The notes: generated from the sequence alone by a model not told the origin. A DNA stretch of 64,000 nt from Leptolyngbya sp. NIES-3755 (GCA_001548435.1 AP017308.1:5093030-5157029), one strand, 5' to 3'. Shown: positions 9,381 to 17,993, counted from the stretch's first letter. A program made the numbers and translations.

Positions 9381-10679
9381 ATGAGACAATTTTCAATTCT
9401 GATTGTGGATGATACTCCCAACAATATTCGGCTCTTGTTTGAGGTGTTGCATGAAGAAGGGTTCGATGTCTCTGTCGCTAAAAGCGGTGAAATTGCCCTG
9501 GAGCAACTGACACTAAATCAGCCTGATCTGATTTTGCTCGATGTGATGATGCCCGGAATCGATGGCTTTGAAACTTGTCGCCGCCTCAAAGCAAGCGAAG
9601 AGACAAAAGAGATCCCAATTGTATTCATGACAGCGCTCACGGATAGCGTTGATAAAGTCAAAGGGCTGAAGTTAGGAGCCGTCGATTACATTACAAAGCC
9701 GATCGAAATCCAGGAAGTTTTGGCTCGCATTCACATTCATATTACTCTGAGAAAGACTCAGCGAGAGTTAACGGCTGAAGTCACAGAGCGTCGCCAAACC
9801 GAAGTCAAGCTTCAACGATCGCTGAATGATTTAAGAAACGCCCAAGCCCAATTGATTCAGGCTGAGAAAATGTCGAGTCTGGGTCAGCTTGTCGCGGGCA
9901 TTGCTCACGAAATTAATAATCCGGTTAACTTCATCTTCGGCAACCTGGGACACGCTCGCCAGTATACTCAAGACCTTCTAGAACTATTGCAACTGTATGA
10001 ACAGAAATGCGTTCACTGCAATTCTGAGATTGAGGCAAAAACAGAGGAGATTGATTTTGACTTTCTCAGACAGGACTTACCGAAACTGATCGACTCAATG
10101 AAAGTGGGAGCAGAGCGCATTCGCGAGATTGTCCTCTCGCTCCGAATCTTTTCGCGGCTTGATGAAGCGGGACTGAAGCAAGTAGACATTCACCAAGGCA
10201 TTGATAGTACCTTGACGATTTTGGGGCATCGACTCAAAGCGAAATCCTCAGATTCTTGCAACATCGAGATTGTTCAAAACTATAGCGATTTGCCGCTGAT
10301 TGAATGCTATGCAGGACAGCTCAATCAGGTGTTTATGAACATTCTCAGTAATGCGATCGATGCCCTCGAAGAAAGCGTTCAACTCCAAAAGCAATTGATT
10401 CCAACGATTATGATCTCAACCAGTCTAGTCGGTGATCAAATTCAGATTCAGATTGCAGATAATGGGATCGGAATGTCACCAGAAGTCAGACAGCGTATCT
10501 TTGATCCATTTTTTACGACTAAACCGGTCGGAGTGGGTACGGGCATGGGACTTGCGATCAGCTATCAGGTGATTACCAATCGACATCGGGGAGTTTTAGA
10601 CTGTCGATCGCGCTCTGGGCAAGGAACCGAATTCTTGATCCAACTTCCCTTAAAGCAACAAGTTCACAATGAAAATTGA
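9381..10679 (+). CDS. Receiver domain-histidine kinase fusion
   Basis: A soluble 432-residue protein. The N-terminal receiver has acidic pocket DD at about 10-11, acceptor Asp 54 ([12 protein letters not shown]) and Lys in YITKPIE. A coiled-coil linker leads to the kinase core with [15 protein letters not shown] (His 176), then an ATPase domain with N box [18 protein letters not shown] and GTGMGLAIS. No membrane segment is present. This architecture suits a phosphorelay step downstream of the hybrid kinase directly upstream. The final residues QQVHNEN differ from normal kinase ends and coincide with the start of the adjacent IS, whose tnpB stop lies inside this gene (16-bp overlap). The C-terminus may have been rewritten by the insertion. 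Confidence 0.92.
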   Translation: MRQFSILIVDDTPNNIRLLFEVLHEEGFDVSVAKSGEIALEQLTLNQPDLILLDVMMPGIDGFETCRRLKASEETKEIPIVFMTALTDSVDKVKGLKLGAVDYITKPIEIQEVLARIHIHITLRKTQRELTAEVTERRQTEVKLQRSLNDLRNAQAQLIQAEKMSSLGQLVAGIAHEINNPVNFIFGNLGHARQYTQDLLELLQLYEQKCVHCNSEIEAKTEEIDFDFLRQDLPKLIDSMKVGAERIREIVLSLRIFSRLDEAGLKQVDIHQGIDSTLTILGHRLKAKSSDSCNIEIVQNYSDLPLIECYAGQLNQVFMNILSNAIDALEESVQLQKQLIPTIMISTSLVGDQIQIQIADNGIGMSPEVRQRIFDPFFTTKPVGVGTGMGLAISYQVITNRHRGVLDCRSRSGQGTEFLIQLPLKQQVHNEN

Positions 10680-12013
10680 GTGACTGTGTAAAACTTAGGA
10701 AGTTGATTAGTCCCATGCGTTTCAACGTGACAACTCTCACCGCTAACCGCGTTCATCGGTGTAGCGGGAGCTTCTAATCTCACGACTAGAATTTGCTGCT
10801 TCACAGGCTGAGTCACCTCTAAGCCTCCACAGCCAGAGAACGGTAATCCAACCGTTCTTAATGCCCGAACTAAGATATTTATCGCCGCGTTCCAATCCCG
10901 GTCAATCATCAATCCACAGTTAAGACAGTGATGAACTCGGTCAGACAGCACTTTCTCTACTCGATGTCCACATCCAGAACAGTCGATACTGGTTCGCTTT
11001 GGATCTACTCCTACCGTCTGCTTGCCGCGTTTGAGCGCTACTGCTTGCAGAATGTTGAGGAATGCACCCCAGGCGACATCCAGAATCGATTTTGCCAATC
11101 GGGTTCTAGCAAGTCCTTTGATGTTGAGATCTTCAAACCCAATCAGGTCGTATTTAGAACAAAGCCAGTGTGCAACCTGATAGTGAAACTCTTTTCTTTG
11201 ACGCGCAACGTGCAAATGCAGCTTTGCGACTTTGCTGGCTTGTTTGGCATAGTTTTTCGAGCTTTTTTGTTTACGGGATAACTTGCGCTGTTGACGCGCT
11301 AATTTCGCTTGTCCATTGCGATAGAACTGAGGAACCGAAATGCTTTCCCCGTCTGATGTTGTTAAGAACTTTTCCAATCCCACATCAATTCCAGTCGTTG
11401 ATTTGATTTCATCCACTGGCAATGGAACAGGTACGGTTTCGTCTTCCAGACTGAAGCTGGCGTACCATCCGTCTGCTTTGTGCAGAATTGTGGCTTGTTT
11501 GAGGGTGAAGCCATCGGGAATTGGACGATGCAAGATGACTTCGATTTCACCAATCTTGGAAAGCTTCAAAGTGTTGCCATTCAGAAACGCTCCCGCTTTG
11601 GGGCAGTTCACACGCGGAAACGTGAATGAGCAAAGGTCGCCACGCTTTTTGAATCTGGGTCTACCGCCGCGTTTTCCATTCTTGTCAGCGATCATCGATC
11701 GTTTCCACGCCTTGTCTAGCCGCATTAAGTTCTGTTGCTGACAATCCGCGTAGATGTCTTTGTACTCAGGAAACAGTTCTTTAGTTTGGCGTAACTCCGA
11801 TGCTTGCGAATAGTAATCAACTCTCTCTGGAATTTTACCAATCGGACCCGAAACAATGCTGCAACGGTCAGTCGGACATCGAGTTCGATTCAGCCAATCG
11901 AGTCGTTCACCTAACGCATAGTTCCAATGACGACGCAGCAATTCACTCCAAGTTTCAAGGGTCGAACCTTGCCTGTCGGTCGGGTTGAGTTTGTACTGGT
12001 GAGTGAGTAGCAT
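10664..12013 (-). CDS. tnpB: TnpB, RNA-guided endonuclease of an IS200/IS605 element
   Basis: The RuvC-like nuclease is complete. Asp in TGIDVGLEKFL (RuvC-I), Glu in LIGFEDLNIKGLA (RuvC-II), the zinc finger CSGCGHRVEK...CLNCGL and Asp in DRDWNAAINI (RuvC-III) are all seen. TnpB proteins are guided by an omega RNA made from the 3' end of the gene and the element end. The start is ATG 12013 (MLLTHQYKLNP); an in-frame extension to 12085 would run into tnpA. The last 40 residues are poorly conserved and run out of the element into the neighbouring kinase gene. No internal stop is present, so the gene appears intact. Confidence 0.93.
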   Translation of the reverse strand: MLLTHQYKLNPTDRQGSTLETWSELLRRHWNYALGERLDWLNRTRCPTDRCSIVSGPIGKIPERVDYYSQASELRQTKELFPEYKDIYADCQQQNLMRLDKAWKRSMIADKNGKRGGRPRFKKRGDLCSFTFPRVNCPKAGAFLNGNTLKLSKIGEIEVILHRPIPDGFTLKQATILHKADGWYASFSLEDETVPVPLPVDEIKSTTGIDVGLEKFLTTSDGESISVPQFYRNGQAKLARQQRKLSRKQKSSKNYAKQASKVAKLHLHVARQRKEFHYQVAHWLCSKYDLIGFEDLNIKGLARTRLAKSILDVAWGAFLNILQAVALKRGKQTVGVDPKRTSIDCSGCGHRVEKVLSDRVHHCLNCGLMIDRDWNAAINILVRALRTVGLPFSGCGGLEVTQPVKQQILVVRLEAPATPMNAVSGESCHVETHGTNQLPKFYTVTQFSL

Positions 12014-12037
12014 AACGTCAGTATAGCATTTAGCGCC

Positions 12038-12445
12038 ATGACTCTCAAGAGGGGCTATCGGAACGTTTACGACCTTAATATTCATTTAGTGCTTGTCACC
12101 AAATATCGAAAAAAGGTCATCAATCGAGCAATGTTAACCCGCTTACATGAAATCTTTAATTCAACCTGTCAAAAGTGGAGAAGCACCCTGACTGACTTCA
12201 ACGGAGAAGACAATCACGTTCATCTGCTAATTAGCTATCCGCCCGATGTCGAAGTAAGCAAGCTAGTTAACAATCTCAAGACGGTTTCAAGTCGATTAAT
12301 TCGCAAGGAGTTTGCTGATGACATCAATGCAGTTTACAAAAAAGCGGTGTTTTGGAGCGGTGCATATTTCGTCGCTTCGTGTGGCGGCGTTACTGTTGCC
12401 CAACTTAAAGCTTACGTGGAGAAGCAAGATTCTCCTGTTGATTGA
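12038..12445 (+). CDS. tnpA: Y1 (HUH) transposase of an IS200/IS605 element
   Basis: The 135-residue single-strand transposase has the HUH motif in DNHVHLLISYPP, the start pattern YDLNIHLVLVTKYRKK and the catalytic Tyr in VAQLKAYVEKQ near the C-terminus. Length and motifs are complete, so it looks functional. It is divergent from tnpB and the two share a 24-bp intergenic gap that must hold both promoters or a common one. Confidence 0.95.
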   Translation: MTLKRGYRNVYDLNIHLVLVTKYRKKVINRAMLTRLHEIFNSTCQKWRSTLTDFNGEDNHVHLLISYPPDVEVSKLVNNLKTVSSRLIRKEFADDINAVYKKAVFWSGAYFVASCGGVTVAQLKAYVEKQDSPVD

Positions 12446-12673
12446 ACAGGCATCGAGCCTATTCAATCAACGCTCCTATCCCCCGTCACCGCCAATCGGA
12501 GTACCGATGTTGCGGGAGTACCCCGGAGGTTGAGATTGAACGAGAACTTCTCGTTTTAATTGAACTAAATAGTGCGCGAACCGCTTTGCTGTGCCAGAGG
12601 CAACGCTCCCGAAACAGAGTTGGTCAGTATCACAAAGACGTTATCCTAAACTTTGTTGGTTGAACTCTGAATT

Positions 12674-14281
12674 ATGCTGCGACTCAGTGAAATAAAGCTT
12701 CCGTTAGATCATACTGAAGCGGAAATTGAAAGCGCTATTCTCGATATGCTGCACCTTACAGCGGAAGAATTAGTTGGGTATTCCATTTTTAAGCGCAGCT
12801 ACGATGCTCGTAATCGAGGGGAAAAGATTACTGCGGTCTATATTCTGGACGTAGAAGTAAAGCAAGAAAAACGAGTGCTGCAACGGTTTAAGAAAGATCC
12901 ACGGGTGAAAGAGACACCGGATATGAGCTATCGAACCGTAGCGCAAGCTCCGAAAGGATTGACAGAGCGCCCGATCGTCATTGGCACGGGTCCCTGCGGG
13001 ATGTTTGCAGGACTGATGCTGGCGCGGATGGGATTTCGCCCGATTCTGCTGGAGCGGGGGAAACAAGTCCGCGATCGCACAGCCGATACGTTTGGCTTTT
13101 GGAAAAAGAGAGCCGACTTTAATCCAGAATCGAATGCCCAGTTTGGTGAAGGCGGAGCAGGAACCTTCTCCGATGGCAAACTCTACAGCCAGGTTCGCGA
13201 TCCGCAACACTATGGGCGAAAAGTGTTGACTGAATTCGTTAATGCAGGTGCTTCACCGGAGATCCTGTACGTGAATCGTCCGCATATCGGAACCTTTAAG
13301 CTGGTGGGAATCGTTGAAAAGATGAGAGCCACGATCGAATCCTTGGGCGGTGAGATTCGCTTTCAGAGTCGAGTCGAAGCGGTCTTGATCGAGAATCGGC
13401 AAGTGCAGGGCGTTCGCTTAGACAGCGGAGAAATTCTCGAAGGTCGGTATGTGGTGCTAGCGGTTGGACACAGCGCCCGCGATACGTTCGGGATGTTGTT
13501 CGATCAAGGGGTTTACATTGAGCCGAAACCGTTCTCGATCGGGTTCCGGGTTGAGCATCCGCAGCCTGTGATCGATCGCGCCCGATACGGACAATATGCA
13601 GGCGATCGACGATTGGGAGCCGCCGATTATAAGTTAGTGCATCATGCCAAAAATGGGCGGTCAGTTTATAGCTTCTGTATGTGTCCCGGTGGGTTAGTCG
13701 TTGCGGCGACTTCGGAGCCAGGGCACGTCGTCACGAATGGCATGAGCCAGTATTCTCGCAATGAACGCAATGCCAATAGCGGGATTGTCGTGGGCATTTC
13801 GCCCGAAGATTATCCAGGGAGTCCTTTAGGGGGGATTGCCTTGCAGCGACAGTTAGAGAGGCGGGCGTTTGAGTTAGGGGGCAGAACCTATGAGGCTCCA
13901 GGGCAATTAGTGGGCGACTTTATTGCCGATCGTCCGTCGAAGGAGTTTGGCAGTGTGTTGCCGTCCTATGCGCCGGGTGTGCATTTAGGAGATTTGGGAT
14001 CGAGCTTGCCAGAGTACGCGATCGCGGCAATCCGCGAAGCCCTTCCCGCCTTTGAAAAACAGATCGCAGGGTTTGCGATGCCCGATGCAGTCCTCACTGG
14101 AGTCGAAACGCGAACCTCTTCCCCCATTCGGATTAAGCGCACAGAAGATGGGCAGAGCGTGAATACTCAAGGCTTGTTTCCAGCAGGAGAAGGCGCAGGC
14201 TATGCAGGCGGAATTCTTTCGGCGGGAATAGACGGCATTAAGACGGCGGAGGCGGTGGCGTTGAGAATGTTGGCGACTTAA
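12674..14281 (+). CDS. FAD-dependent oxidoreductase (COG2509 family)
   Basis: The 535-residue protein starts with a small helical and strand region (1-90), then a Rossmann FAD site with RPIVIGTGPCGMFAGLML and an acidic residue ending strand two (ILLERG). The stretch NAQFGEGGAGTFSDGKLY is characteristic of this uncharacterised dehydrogenase family. A second FAD motif, GLFPAGEGAGYAGGILSAG, is near the C-terminus. Substrate and pathway are not known. The gene follows the IS after about 130 bp of featureless sequence. Its last 44 bp overlap the end of an HNH nuclease gene on the other strand. Confidence 0.9.
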   Translation: MLRLSEIKLPLDHTEAEIESAILDMLHLTAEELVGYSIFKRSYDARNRGEKITAVYILDVEVKQEKRVLQRFKKDPRVKETPDMSYRTVAQAPKGLTERPIVIGTGPCGMFAGLMLARMGFRPILLERGKQVRDRTADTFGFWKKRADFNPESNAQFGEGGAGTFSDGKLYSQVRDPQHYGRKVLTEFVNAGASPEILYVNRPHIGTFKLVGIVEKMRATIESLGGEIRFQSRVEAVLIENRQVQGVRLDSGEILEGRYVVLAVGHSARDTFGMLFDQGVYIEPKPFSIGFRVEHPQPVIDRARYGQYAGDRRLGAADYKLVHHAKNGRSVYSFCMCPGGLVVAATSEPGHVVTNGMSQYSRNERNANSGIVVGISPEDYPGSPLGGIALQRQLERRAFELGGRTYEAPGQLVGDFIADRPSKEFGSVLPSYAPGVHLGDLGSSLPEYAIAAIREALPAFEKQIAGFAMPDAVLTGVETRTSSPIRIKRTEDGQSVNTQGLFPAGEGAGYAGGILSAGIDGIKTAEAVALRMLAT

Positions 14282-14612
14282 GCGGACAGACCAACACTGT
14301 TGCAGCAACCGCGATCGCTCTTTCTTCGTTCCACCAGGGAGAGGGTTGCCACCATTGCCAGAGGGGAAGACTCCCTTTGCTTAGATTGCAGCGGTTACAG
14401 ACCGCGACTAAATTTGATTTGACATTCCTGCCCCCTTTGGATTGAGCCACGATGTGATCCAAGGTGAGAACTCTGGGAGTGCGTCCACAGTAGGCACAGG
14501 CTCCATTGAATCGTTGTTTGATTCCAGATTTGAGCTTGTGCTTTTGGGATTTCCGTCCGAGTTCTCGAAAGGGGGGATCTGAATTCATGCGCTTAATGTC
14601 AGGCATTGCCAA
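14238..14612 (-). CDS. HNH endonuclease
   Basis: The motif order CAYCG, LTLDHIVAQSKGG, NLVAVCNRCNLSKGS is a complete HNH/treble-clef nuclease with both Cys pairs and the His-Asn-His type residues. The N-terminus is basic (KSQKHKLKSGIKQRF). After residue 95 the protein becomes low-complexity (KSPTFSTPPPPPS), because the frame runs 44 bp into the antisense of the FAD gene. The original 3' end may be lost. Starts at 14612, 14606 or 14588 are all possible. A stand-alone HNH of this size may act in defence or mobile-element homing, but nothing nearby proves it. Confidence 0.75.
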   Translation of the reverse strand: MAMPDIKRMNSDPPFRELGRKSQKHKLKSGIKQRFNGACAYCGRTPRVLTLDHIVAQSKGGRNVKSNLVAVCNRCNLSKGSLPLWQWWQPSPWWNEERAIAVAATVLVCPLKSPTFSTPPPPPS

Positions 14613-14719
14613 CTTAACTGGGCACGTTCAAACTTGAGCATAACTATTCCTGAATTGGCAGGAACGAAGTGAAAGAATTTGACGATCTCATATAGTTTGA
14701 AATTATAGCTGGGAGGATT

Positions 14720-14775
14720 CGGGAACCGGATAAAACCAACCTTGCTGACCTCCGTTGAATACACAACGGTTCCCG
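14720..14775. repeat. 9-bp inverted repeat in a non-coding segment
   Basis: CGGGAACCG (14720-14728) is matched by CGGTTCCCG (14767-14775) with a 38-bp loop. A second small stem GCCTAC/GTAGGC follows directly. It sits between the HNH gene and a glycosyltransferase remnant and could be a degenerate element end or a folded RNA; nothing decides between these. Confidence 0.4.
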
Positions 14776-14778
14776 CGC

Positions 14779-15090
14779 CTACGGCAGTAGGCAGAGTTCA
14801 AAATTTCCCTGATTCATGCCGAATAATCTTATGTAAGTCGTAATAACACAAGAATATTGTATGCCTGAGCCGTTCGGCTCACCTGTGTGTGACCAGCGAT
14901 GATAACGCACCAAACTATCAGGCATATACAGAAAGCGCAATCCCAGGAGTGCCGCGATCGTAAAATACTCACGATCCATATATACTATGGTCTCTGAATT
15001 CCATGCCTGCAATTGATGGAGTTGGAGTGCTGCTGGACGACGCAACAAGTAAGCATGAGGCGGTCGCCAGTTATCGATCAACATTTGCAA
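14779..15090 (-). pseudogene. Fragment of a family 2 glycosyltransferase
   Basis: The readable part RPPHAYLLRRPAALQLHQL, then DREYFTIAALLGLRFLYMP and LVRYHRWS matches the middle of GT2-type glycosyltransferases (acceptor-loop Asp-Arg-Glu-Tyr motif, then Arg-Trp). The nucleotide-binding N-terminal half and everything after RWS are missing. It is therefore a truncated remnant, although a 103-codon frame is still open. Confidence 0.6.
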
Positions 15091-15092
15091 GG

Positions 15093-15362
15093 TTATATCG
15101 TCGTCAGCTTGTGCAGCAGGCTTTAGAACAAGGGCATCTTGTGACCGCCTTCGCCCGCGATCCCAATAGGCTAGACCTTCAACACCCCAACCTGAAGCTG
15201 GTGCAAGGAGATGTCCTGGATCTCGAATCAGTGCAGCAGGCAGTCCAAAATCAGGACGTAGTGCTGTGTAGCCTTGGCTCAGGTCAACAGAGAACGGGAA
15301 CAGTCCGTTCAGAAGGAACCTGATCGATCATTCGGGCAATGGAGCAAGCGGGTGTTCGACAA
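15093..15362 (+). pseudogene. NmrA-like NAD(P)-binding protein, truncated, with in-frame stop
   Basis: The frame reads RQLVQQALEQGHLVTAFARD, PNLKLVQGDVLDLESVQQAV, then DVVLCSLGS, the classic second to fourth strands of an NmrA/SDR-like Rossmann fold. The N-terminal glycine-rich strand is absent, replaced by antisense of the glycosyltransferase fragment. After SEGT comes TGA (15321-15323), and the same frame then continues SIIRAMEQAGVRQ, the expected next helix. A single CGA/CGN to TGA change would explain this. Homology stops near 15362. Confidence 0.65.
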
Positions 15363-15363
15363 C

Positions 15364-15585
15364 CATGCAATCGATCAATATCACAGCAATTATCCGTGGT
15401 TGATGACCGCATTGGTTGGAACGGGCGCGACTTGTCTCTTTCTGAAGATTTCTTCCCTGTTGAAGTGGCATCAACCGGGGGCAAGCCTTTGGGCTAAATA
15501 TCCAACGACTTGGACATTCTGGAATCACGTTCGGACGATCGCATCACTTATCGCGGCTGCATTGTTCTCGATCGCACTTCATTGA
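15364..15585 (+). pseudogene. C-terminal fragment of a DUF1772-like membrane protein
   Basis: In a different frame from the NmrA remnant, the DNA encodes YPWLMTALVGTGATCLFL and then TTWTFWNHVRTIASLIAAAL, ending TGA. WNxVRTxASL with a final hydrophobic helix resembles the end of DUF1772 (anthrone oxygenase-like) proteins. No start of its own is present. A matching N-terminal fragment lies downstream at 15744, so the original gene appears rearranged. Confidence 0.45.
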
Positions 15586-15743
15586 TCCAATATTGCTCTC
15601 AGTTGCAGTCAACTCATAAAAGTTGATACTCTACAAGCAATAGTTAGTAGTCAAAATGACAATCAGTTATCATAGTGATCGTATGACCACTGAACGATGA
15701 GCTAGAACATTGCAATCCTCCAGAAATCACATCGGAGGTTCGT

Positions 15744-15857
15744 ATGATTCTTAGAACATTACGGTTCATGACCCTAGTTTTAGTTGCACTATGGATAGGC
15801 TTAGAGTTTAGTCACGCTCTGGCACTGCCGCCCAGTACCCAAGATTCAAATGATTAA
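15744..15857 (+). pseudogene. N-terminal fragment of a DUF1772-like membrane protein (37-codon frame)
   Basis: A good Shine-Dalgarno (CGGAGG, 15733-15738) precedes ATG 15744. The frame MILRTLRFMTLVLVALWIG then EFSHALALPP resembles the first helix and His-containing loop of DUF1772 proteins, and stops at TAA 15855-15857. It could be translated as a 37-residue membrane peptide, but the family is about 150 residues, so a broken gene is more likely. Confidence 0.45.
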
Positions 15858-16026
15858 CGTTGCTTCAACGATCGAATAATCTGATCAAACGCAGTTCGGT
15901 AAGTTGCATCATTGTTGCCATACCCAGTTTTGGACAACGTAATCAAAATAATTTCATTGTCGGCAGATCGAAAGGCAAGGCGATCGATCTGCTGAAGATG
16001 TCTATGCTGCTTGGCTACGTGATCTT
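15854..16026 (-). pseudogene. C-terminal fragment of an unidentified protein
   Basis: On the minus strand an open frame of about 57 codons reads QQIDRLAFRSADNEIILITL, then SKTGYGNN and FDQIIRSLKQR, ending with TAA whose complement is 15854-15856. It has amphipathic, protein-like character, but a stop lies directly upstream and there is no start codon. The family is not recognised. Confidence 0.35.
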
Positions 16027-16069
16027 CTTAAAAATCTCAGCGGCAAAGAAACGGGATTGAGTAGCAATT

Positions 16070-16327
16070 CTAAACTAGCCTTGAGAGGACTTGGTGCAAT
16101 TCAGGTGTTGGTTGGAAGGGTGTAGCTAAGTCAAGATAGGACTCATCGCCTTTTAAACTGGCTTGCATAGATGCCAATGCTGCAAAAGAGAATCGGCAGC
16201 ACTGGATAAATTGTGACGTTGATCGAGCTTGAGACTGCTCTGCACCTGTGACGATCCAAGCTGTTAAGGCAACCAGGCTAGCGGTTGGAAACACTTTCTT
16301 AAAGTAATTCAATGCAGGGGGATTCAT
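16070..16327 (-). CDS. Small secreted or membrane-anchored protein, unknown
   Basis: The 85-residue frame starts at an ATG with a good ribosome site (AAGGAGA seven bases upstream). Its N-terminus MNPPALNYFKKVFPTASLVA has a Lys pair followed by a hydrophobic stretch and TGAEQSQARS, so a signal peptide is plausible. The rest (FAALASMQASLKGDESYLDL) is not recognised. The ribosome site is the main reason to accept it as a gene. Codon use is ordinary for the window. Confidence 0.4.
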   Translation of the reverse strand: MNPPALNYFKKVFPTASLVALTAWIVTGAEQSQARSTSQFIQCCRFSFAALASMQASLKGDESYLDLATPFQPTPELHQVLSRLV

Positions 16328-16596
16328 TGCTGTTTCTCCTTGCGTTAATTTCCTTCACCGTACCGTGCTTCACGACTGCGTATGTACTGCCATAATTGCA
16401 ATTAACACCACTTGAAATCTACCTACTGATAGAGATGGCAATAGAATTAAACGCTTTCTTGAGCTACTTCTGCAAAGTACGGAGCTAATGTTGTTACCTA
16501 AACGACCTGCAACAACTACAACGCTGGAAATCGTTTGAATAGCATTGTGCAGGGAAAGCAGCCAAGATCTTGTCTTAGCAAGAGGTAAAGCTTAAA

Positions 16597-17178
16597 TTAG
16601 GTAGCAAGTTCAGGGTCATCGCCCTCCAGAATTGTGCCCTTGAGTGTTGTATCTGTGAGGTCTGCACCGCTCAAGTTCGCCTCTTCGAGTGCAGCATCGG
16701 TCAGATTTGCTTGATTCAGTTCTGCGTTTGCCAGATCTGCTTCGCTGAGATCGGCAGATTCTAAATTTGCGCCGCTGAGGATTGCTTGGTTTAAATCTGC
16801 CTGGGTTAGCGTTGCTTGAACTAGATTGGCAACTCCAAGATCCGCACTGCTCAAATCTGCACGATCGAGCATTGCACCTTCTAAGATCGTTCCTTCAAGC
16901 GTCGCATTGCTTAAATTTGCTCCGGTCAGATTGGCTCCGTTTAAGTCTGCTCCACTCAAATCTGCACCGCTTAAATCAGCATTGCTGAGATCTGCGTTTC
17001 GTAAAATCGCGCCTTCTAAATTGGCTCCTGCAAACACCGCAGCACTTAGATTCATTCCTGCTAAATTGGCTTCTGCGAGATCAACGTTGCTGAAATCTCG
17101 TTGCCTTCGGCTCTCGCTCGCGAGTCCGCCGTTTTCATACCGTTGCTGTAATTGTTCAATCTTGATTGGTTGCGCCAT
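16597..17178 (-). CDS. Pentapeptide-repeat protein
   Basis: From about residue 28 the 193-residue protein is almost entirely A(D/N)LXX repeats (ANLAGMNLSAAVFAGANLEG and on), some 30 units, which fold as a right-handed quadrilateral beta-helix. The N-terminal 27 residues (IKIEQLQQRYENGGLASESR type) are charged. There is no signal peptide or membrane segment, so a cytoplasmic protein. Such proteins are abundant in cyanobacteria and their roles are mostly unknown. It is flanked by about 200-270 bp of AT-rich DNA in which I see no gene. Confidence 0.9.
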   Translation of the reverse strand: MAQPIKIEQLQQRYENGGLASESRRQRDFSNVDLAEANLAGMNLSAAVFAGANLEGAILRNADLSNADLSGADLSGADLNGANLTGANLSNATLEGTILEGAMLDRADLSSADLGVANLVQATLTQADLNQAILSGANLESADLSEADLANAELNQANLTDAALEEANLSGADLTDTTLKGTILEGDDPELAT

Positions 17179-17394
17179 AGTACTACTCTTAATCTATATC
17201 AGCGGATTTTACAGCCAGTTAAAAAAAATTCGTGAATCATCAGCATAGTGAAATTCACAACAGAATGTTTCTACCTTGTGTGATATCTTCGTGAATCGAG
17301 CCTGCAAATTGATTAATTGCTTACAGATAAAACCAGCCGTTTCGATGTTTCAGATCGGTGCTATAAAGTCTGGCAATTGATTCGGTGCATCTCA

Positions 17395-17805
17395 TCACTT
17401 TGTAATCAACACGGGCTTACCCTGATGGTTTTGTGGTGCAGCAGCATCCTCGATCGTCACTGCTACTTTTGACACTAAATTTGCAGAGCGAAAGACCTTC
17501 GGAACTAGAATCGATTGCGAAACAGTTCCTTGAGCATCCACATTAAAGACATCTGTGAGGATAGCACTTTTATCATCGCTCGTTACTGGAGCATTCTCAC
17601 TCACTACAGTCCAGAGCGCGTACACTTTTCCTGGTGGTAAGGGCGGTAAGTTTTGCACGGTGAGAACTGCTTCTAAACGATTCGGATCAACCTTAACGGT
17701 TGCAGAAGCAGTATTTCCTTCGGCTGTTGCTTGCAGAGAATAAATGAGCGTGGCTTCTGTCTGCTCAGAGAGAAGCTCACGTGTATTGCTAGAAAATTCA
17801 GACAT
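17395..17805 (-). CDS. RskA C-terminal-like domain protein without anti-sigma part
   Basis: The 136 residues match the beta-sandwich of anti-sigma-K factor C-terminal domains: PPLPPGKVYALWTVV, then FNVDAQGTVSQSI and VAVTIEDAAAPQNHQGKPVL. In full-length anti-sigma factors this domain is outside the membrane and follows a zinc-binding domain and one helix; both are missing here, and there is no signal peptide. It may be a free-standing domain with another use, or a remnant with a new start. Confidence 0.75.
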   Translation of the reverse strand: MSEFSSNTRELLSEQTEATLIYSLQATAEGNTASATVKVDPNRLEAVLTVQNLPPLPPGKVYALWTVVSENAPVTSDDKSAILTDVFNVDAQGTVSQSILVPKVFRSANLVSKVAVTIEDAAAPQNHQGKPVLITK

Positions 17806-17960
17806 GGTGCAGGGTAGGCTGGAAAAGCTCCATGAATTTTTCGATTCTTAATCTGACACCAGTGCTTCACGGAAGAATCTATCTAAGAAAGGATTTCTTG
17901 GTATTATTCAATACTCTGCTGACCGATTTAACCATACTGGAACAACTCTAAGCAAAGATC

Positions 17961-17993
17961 AGGAACGCTCCTGAGTCAATCATTAGCGTTCCT
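17961..17993 (-). terminator. Hairpin downstream of the CHRD gene
   Basis: AGGAACGCT (17961-17969) pairs exactly with AGCGTTCCT (17985-17993), just after the stop of the CHRD gene. Only a weak T-rich tail follows on the minus strand, so termination is likely but not certain. Confidence 0.5.

Larger units (their letters stand above)
10664..12540. mobile_element. IS200/IS605-type insertion sequence (tnpA and tnpB, divergent)
   Basis: A Y1 transposase and a TnpB nuclease are arranged divergently with 24 bp between the starts, the layout of IS605-like elements. Such elements lack inverted repeats and carry small hairpins at their ends. Just beyond tnpA, CGGAGTACCG and GGGAGTACCCC form two small hairpins (about 12495-12530) that probably belong to one end. 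The other end lies close to 10664-10690, against the kinase gene. Exact borders cannot be fixed without an empty-site comparison. Confidence 0.75.

Noticed and set aside
10928..11741. Several open frames antisense to tnpB
   Set aside because: They are shadows of the intact tnpB and show no protein family features.
12442..12663. 73-codon frame after tnpA
   Set aside because: Composition is unlike the window's proteins, there is no ribosome site, and it covers the hairpins of the IS end.
16826..17248. 140-codon frame antisense to the pentapeptide gene
   Set aside because: Repetitive DNA of the pentapeptide gene keeps other frames open; no independent evidence.
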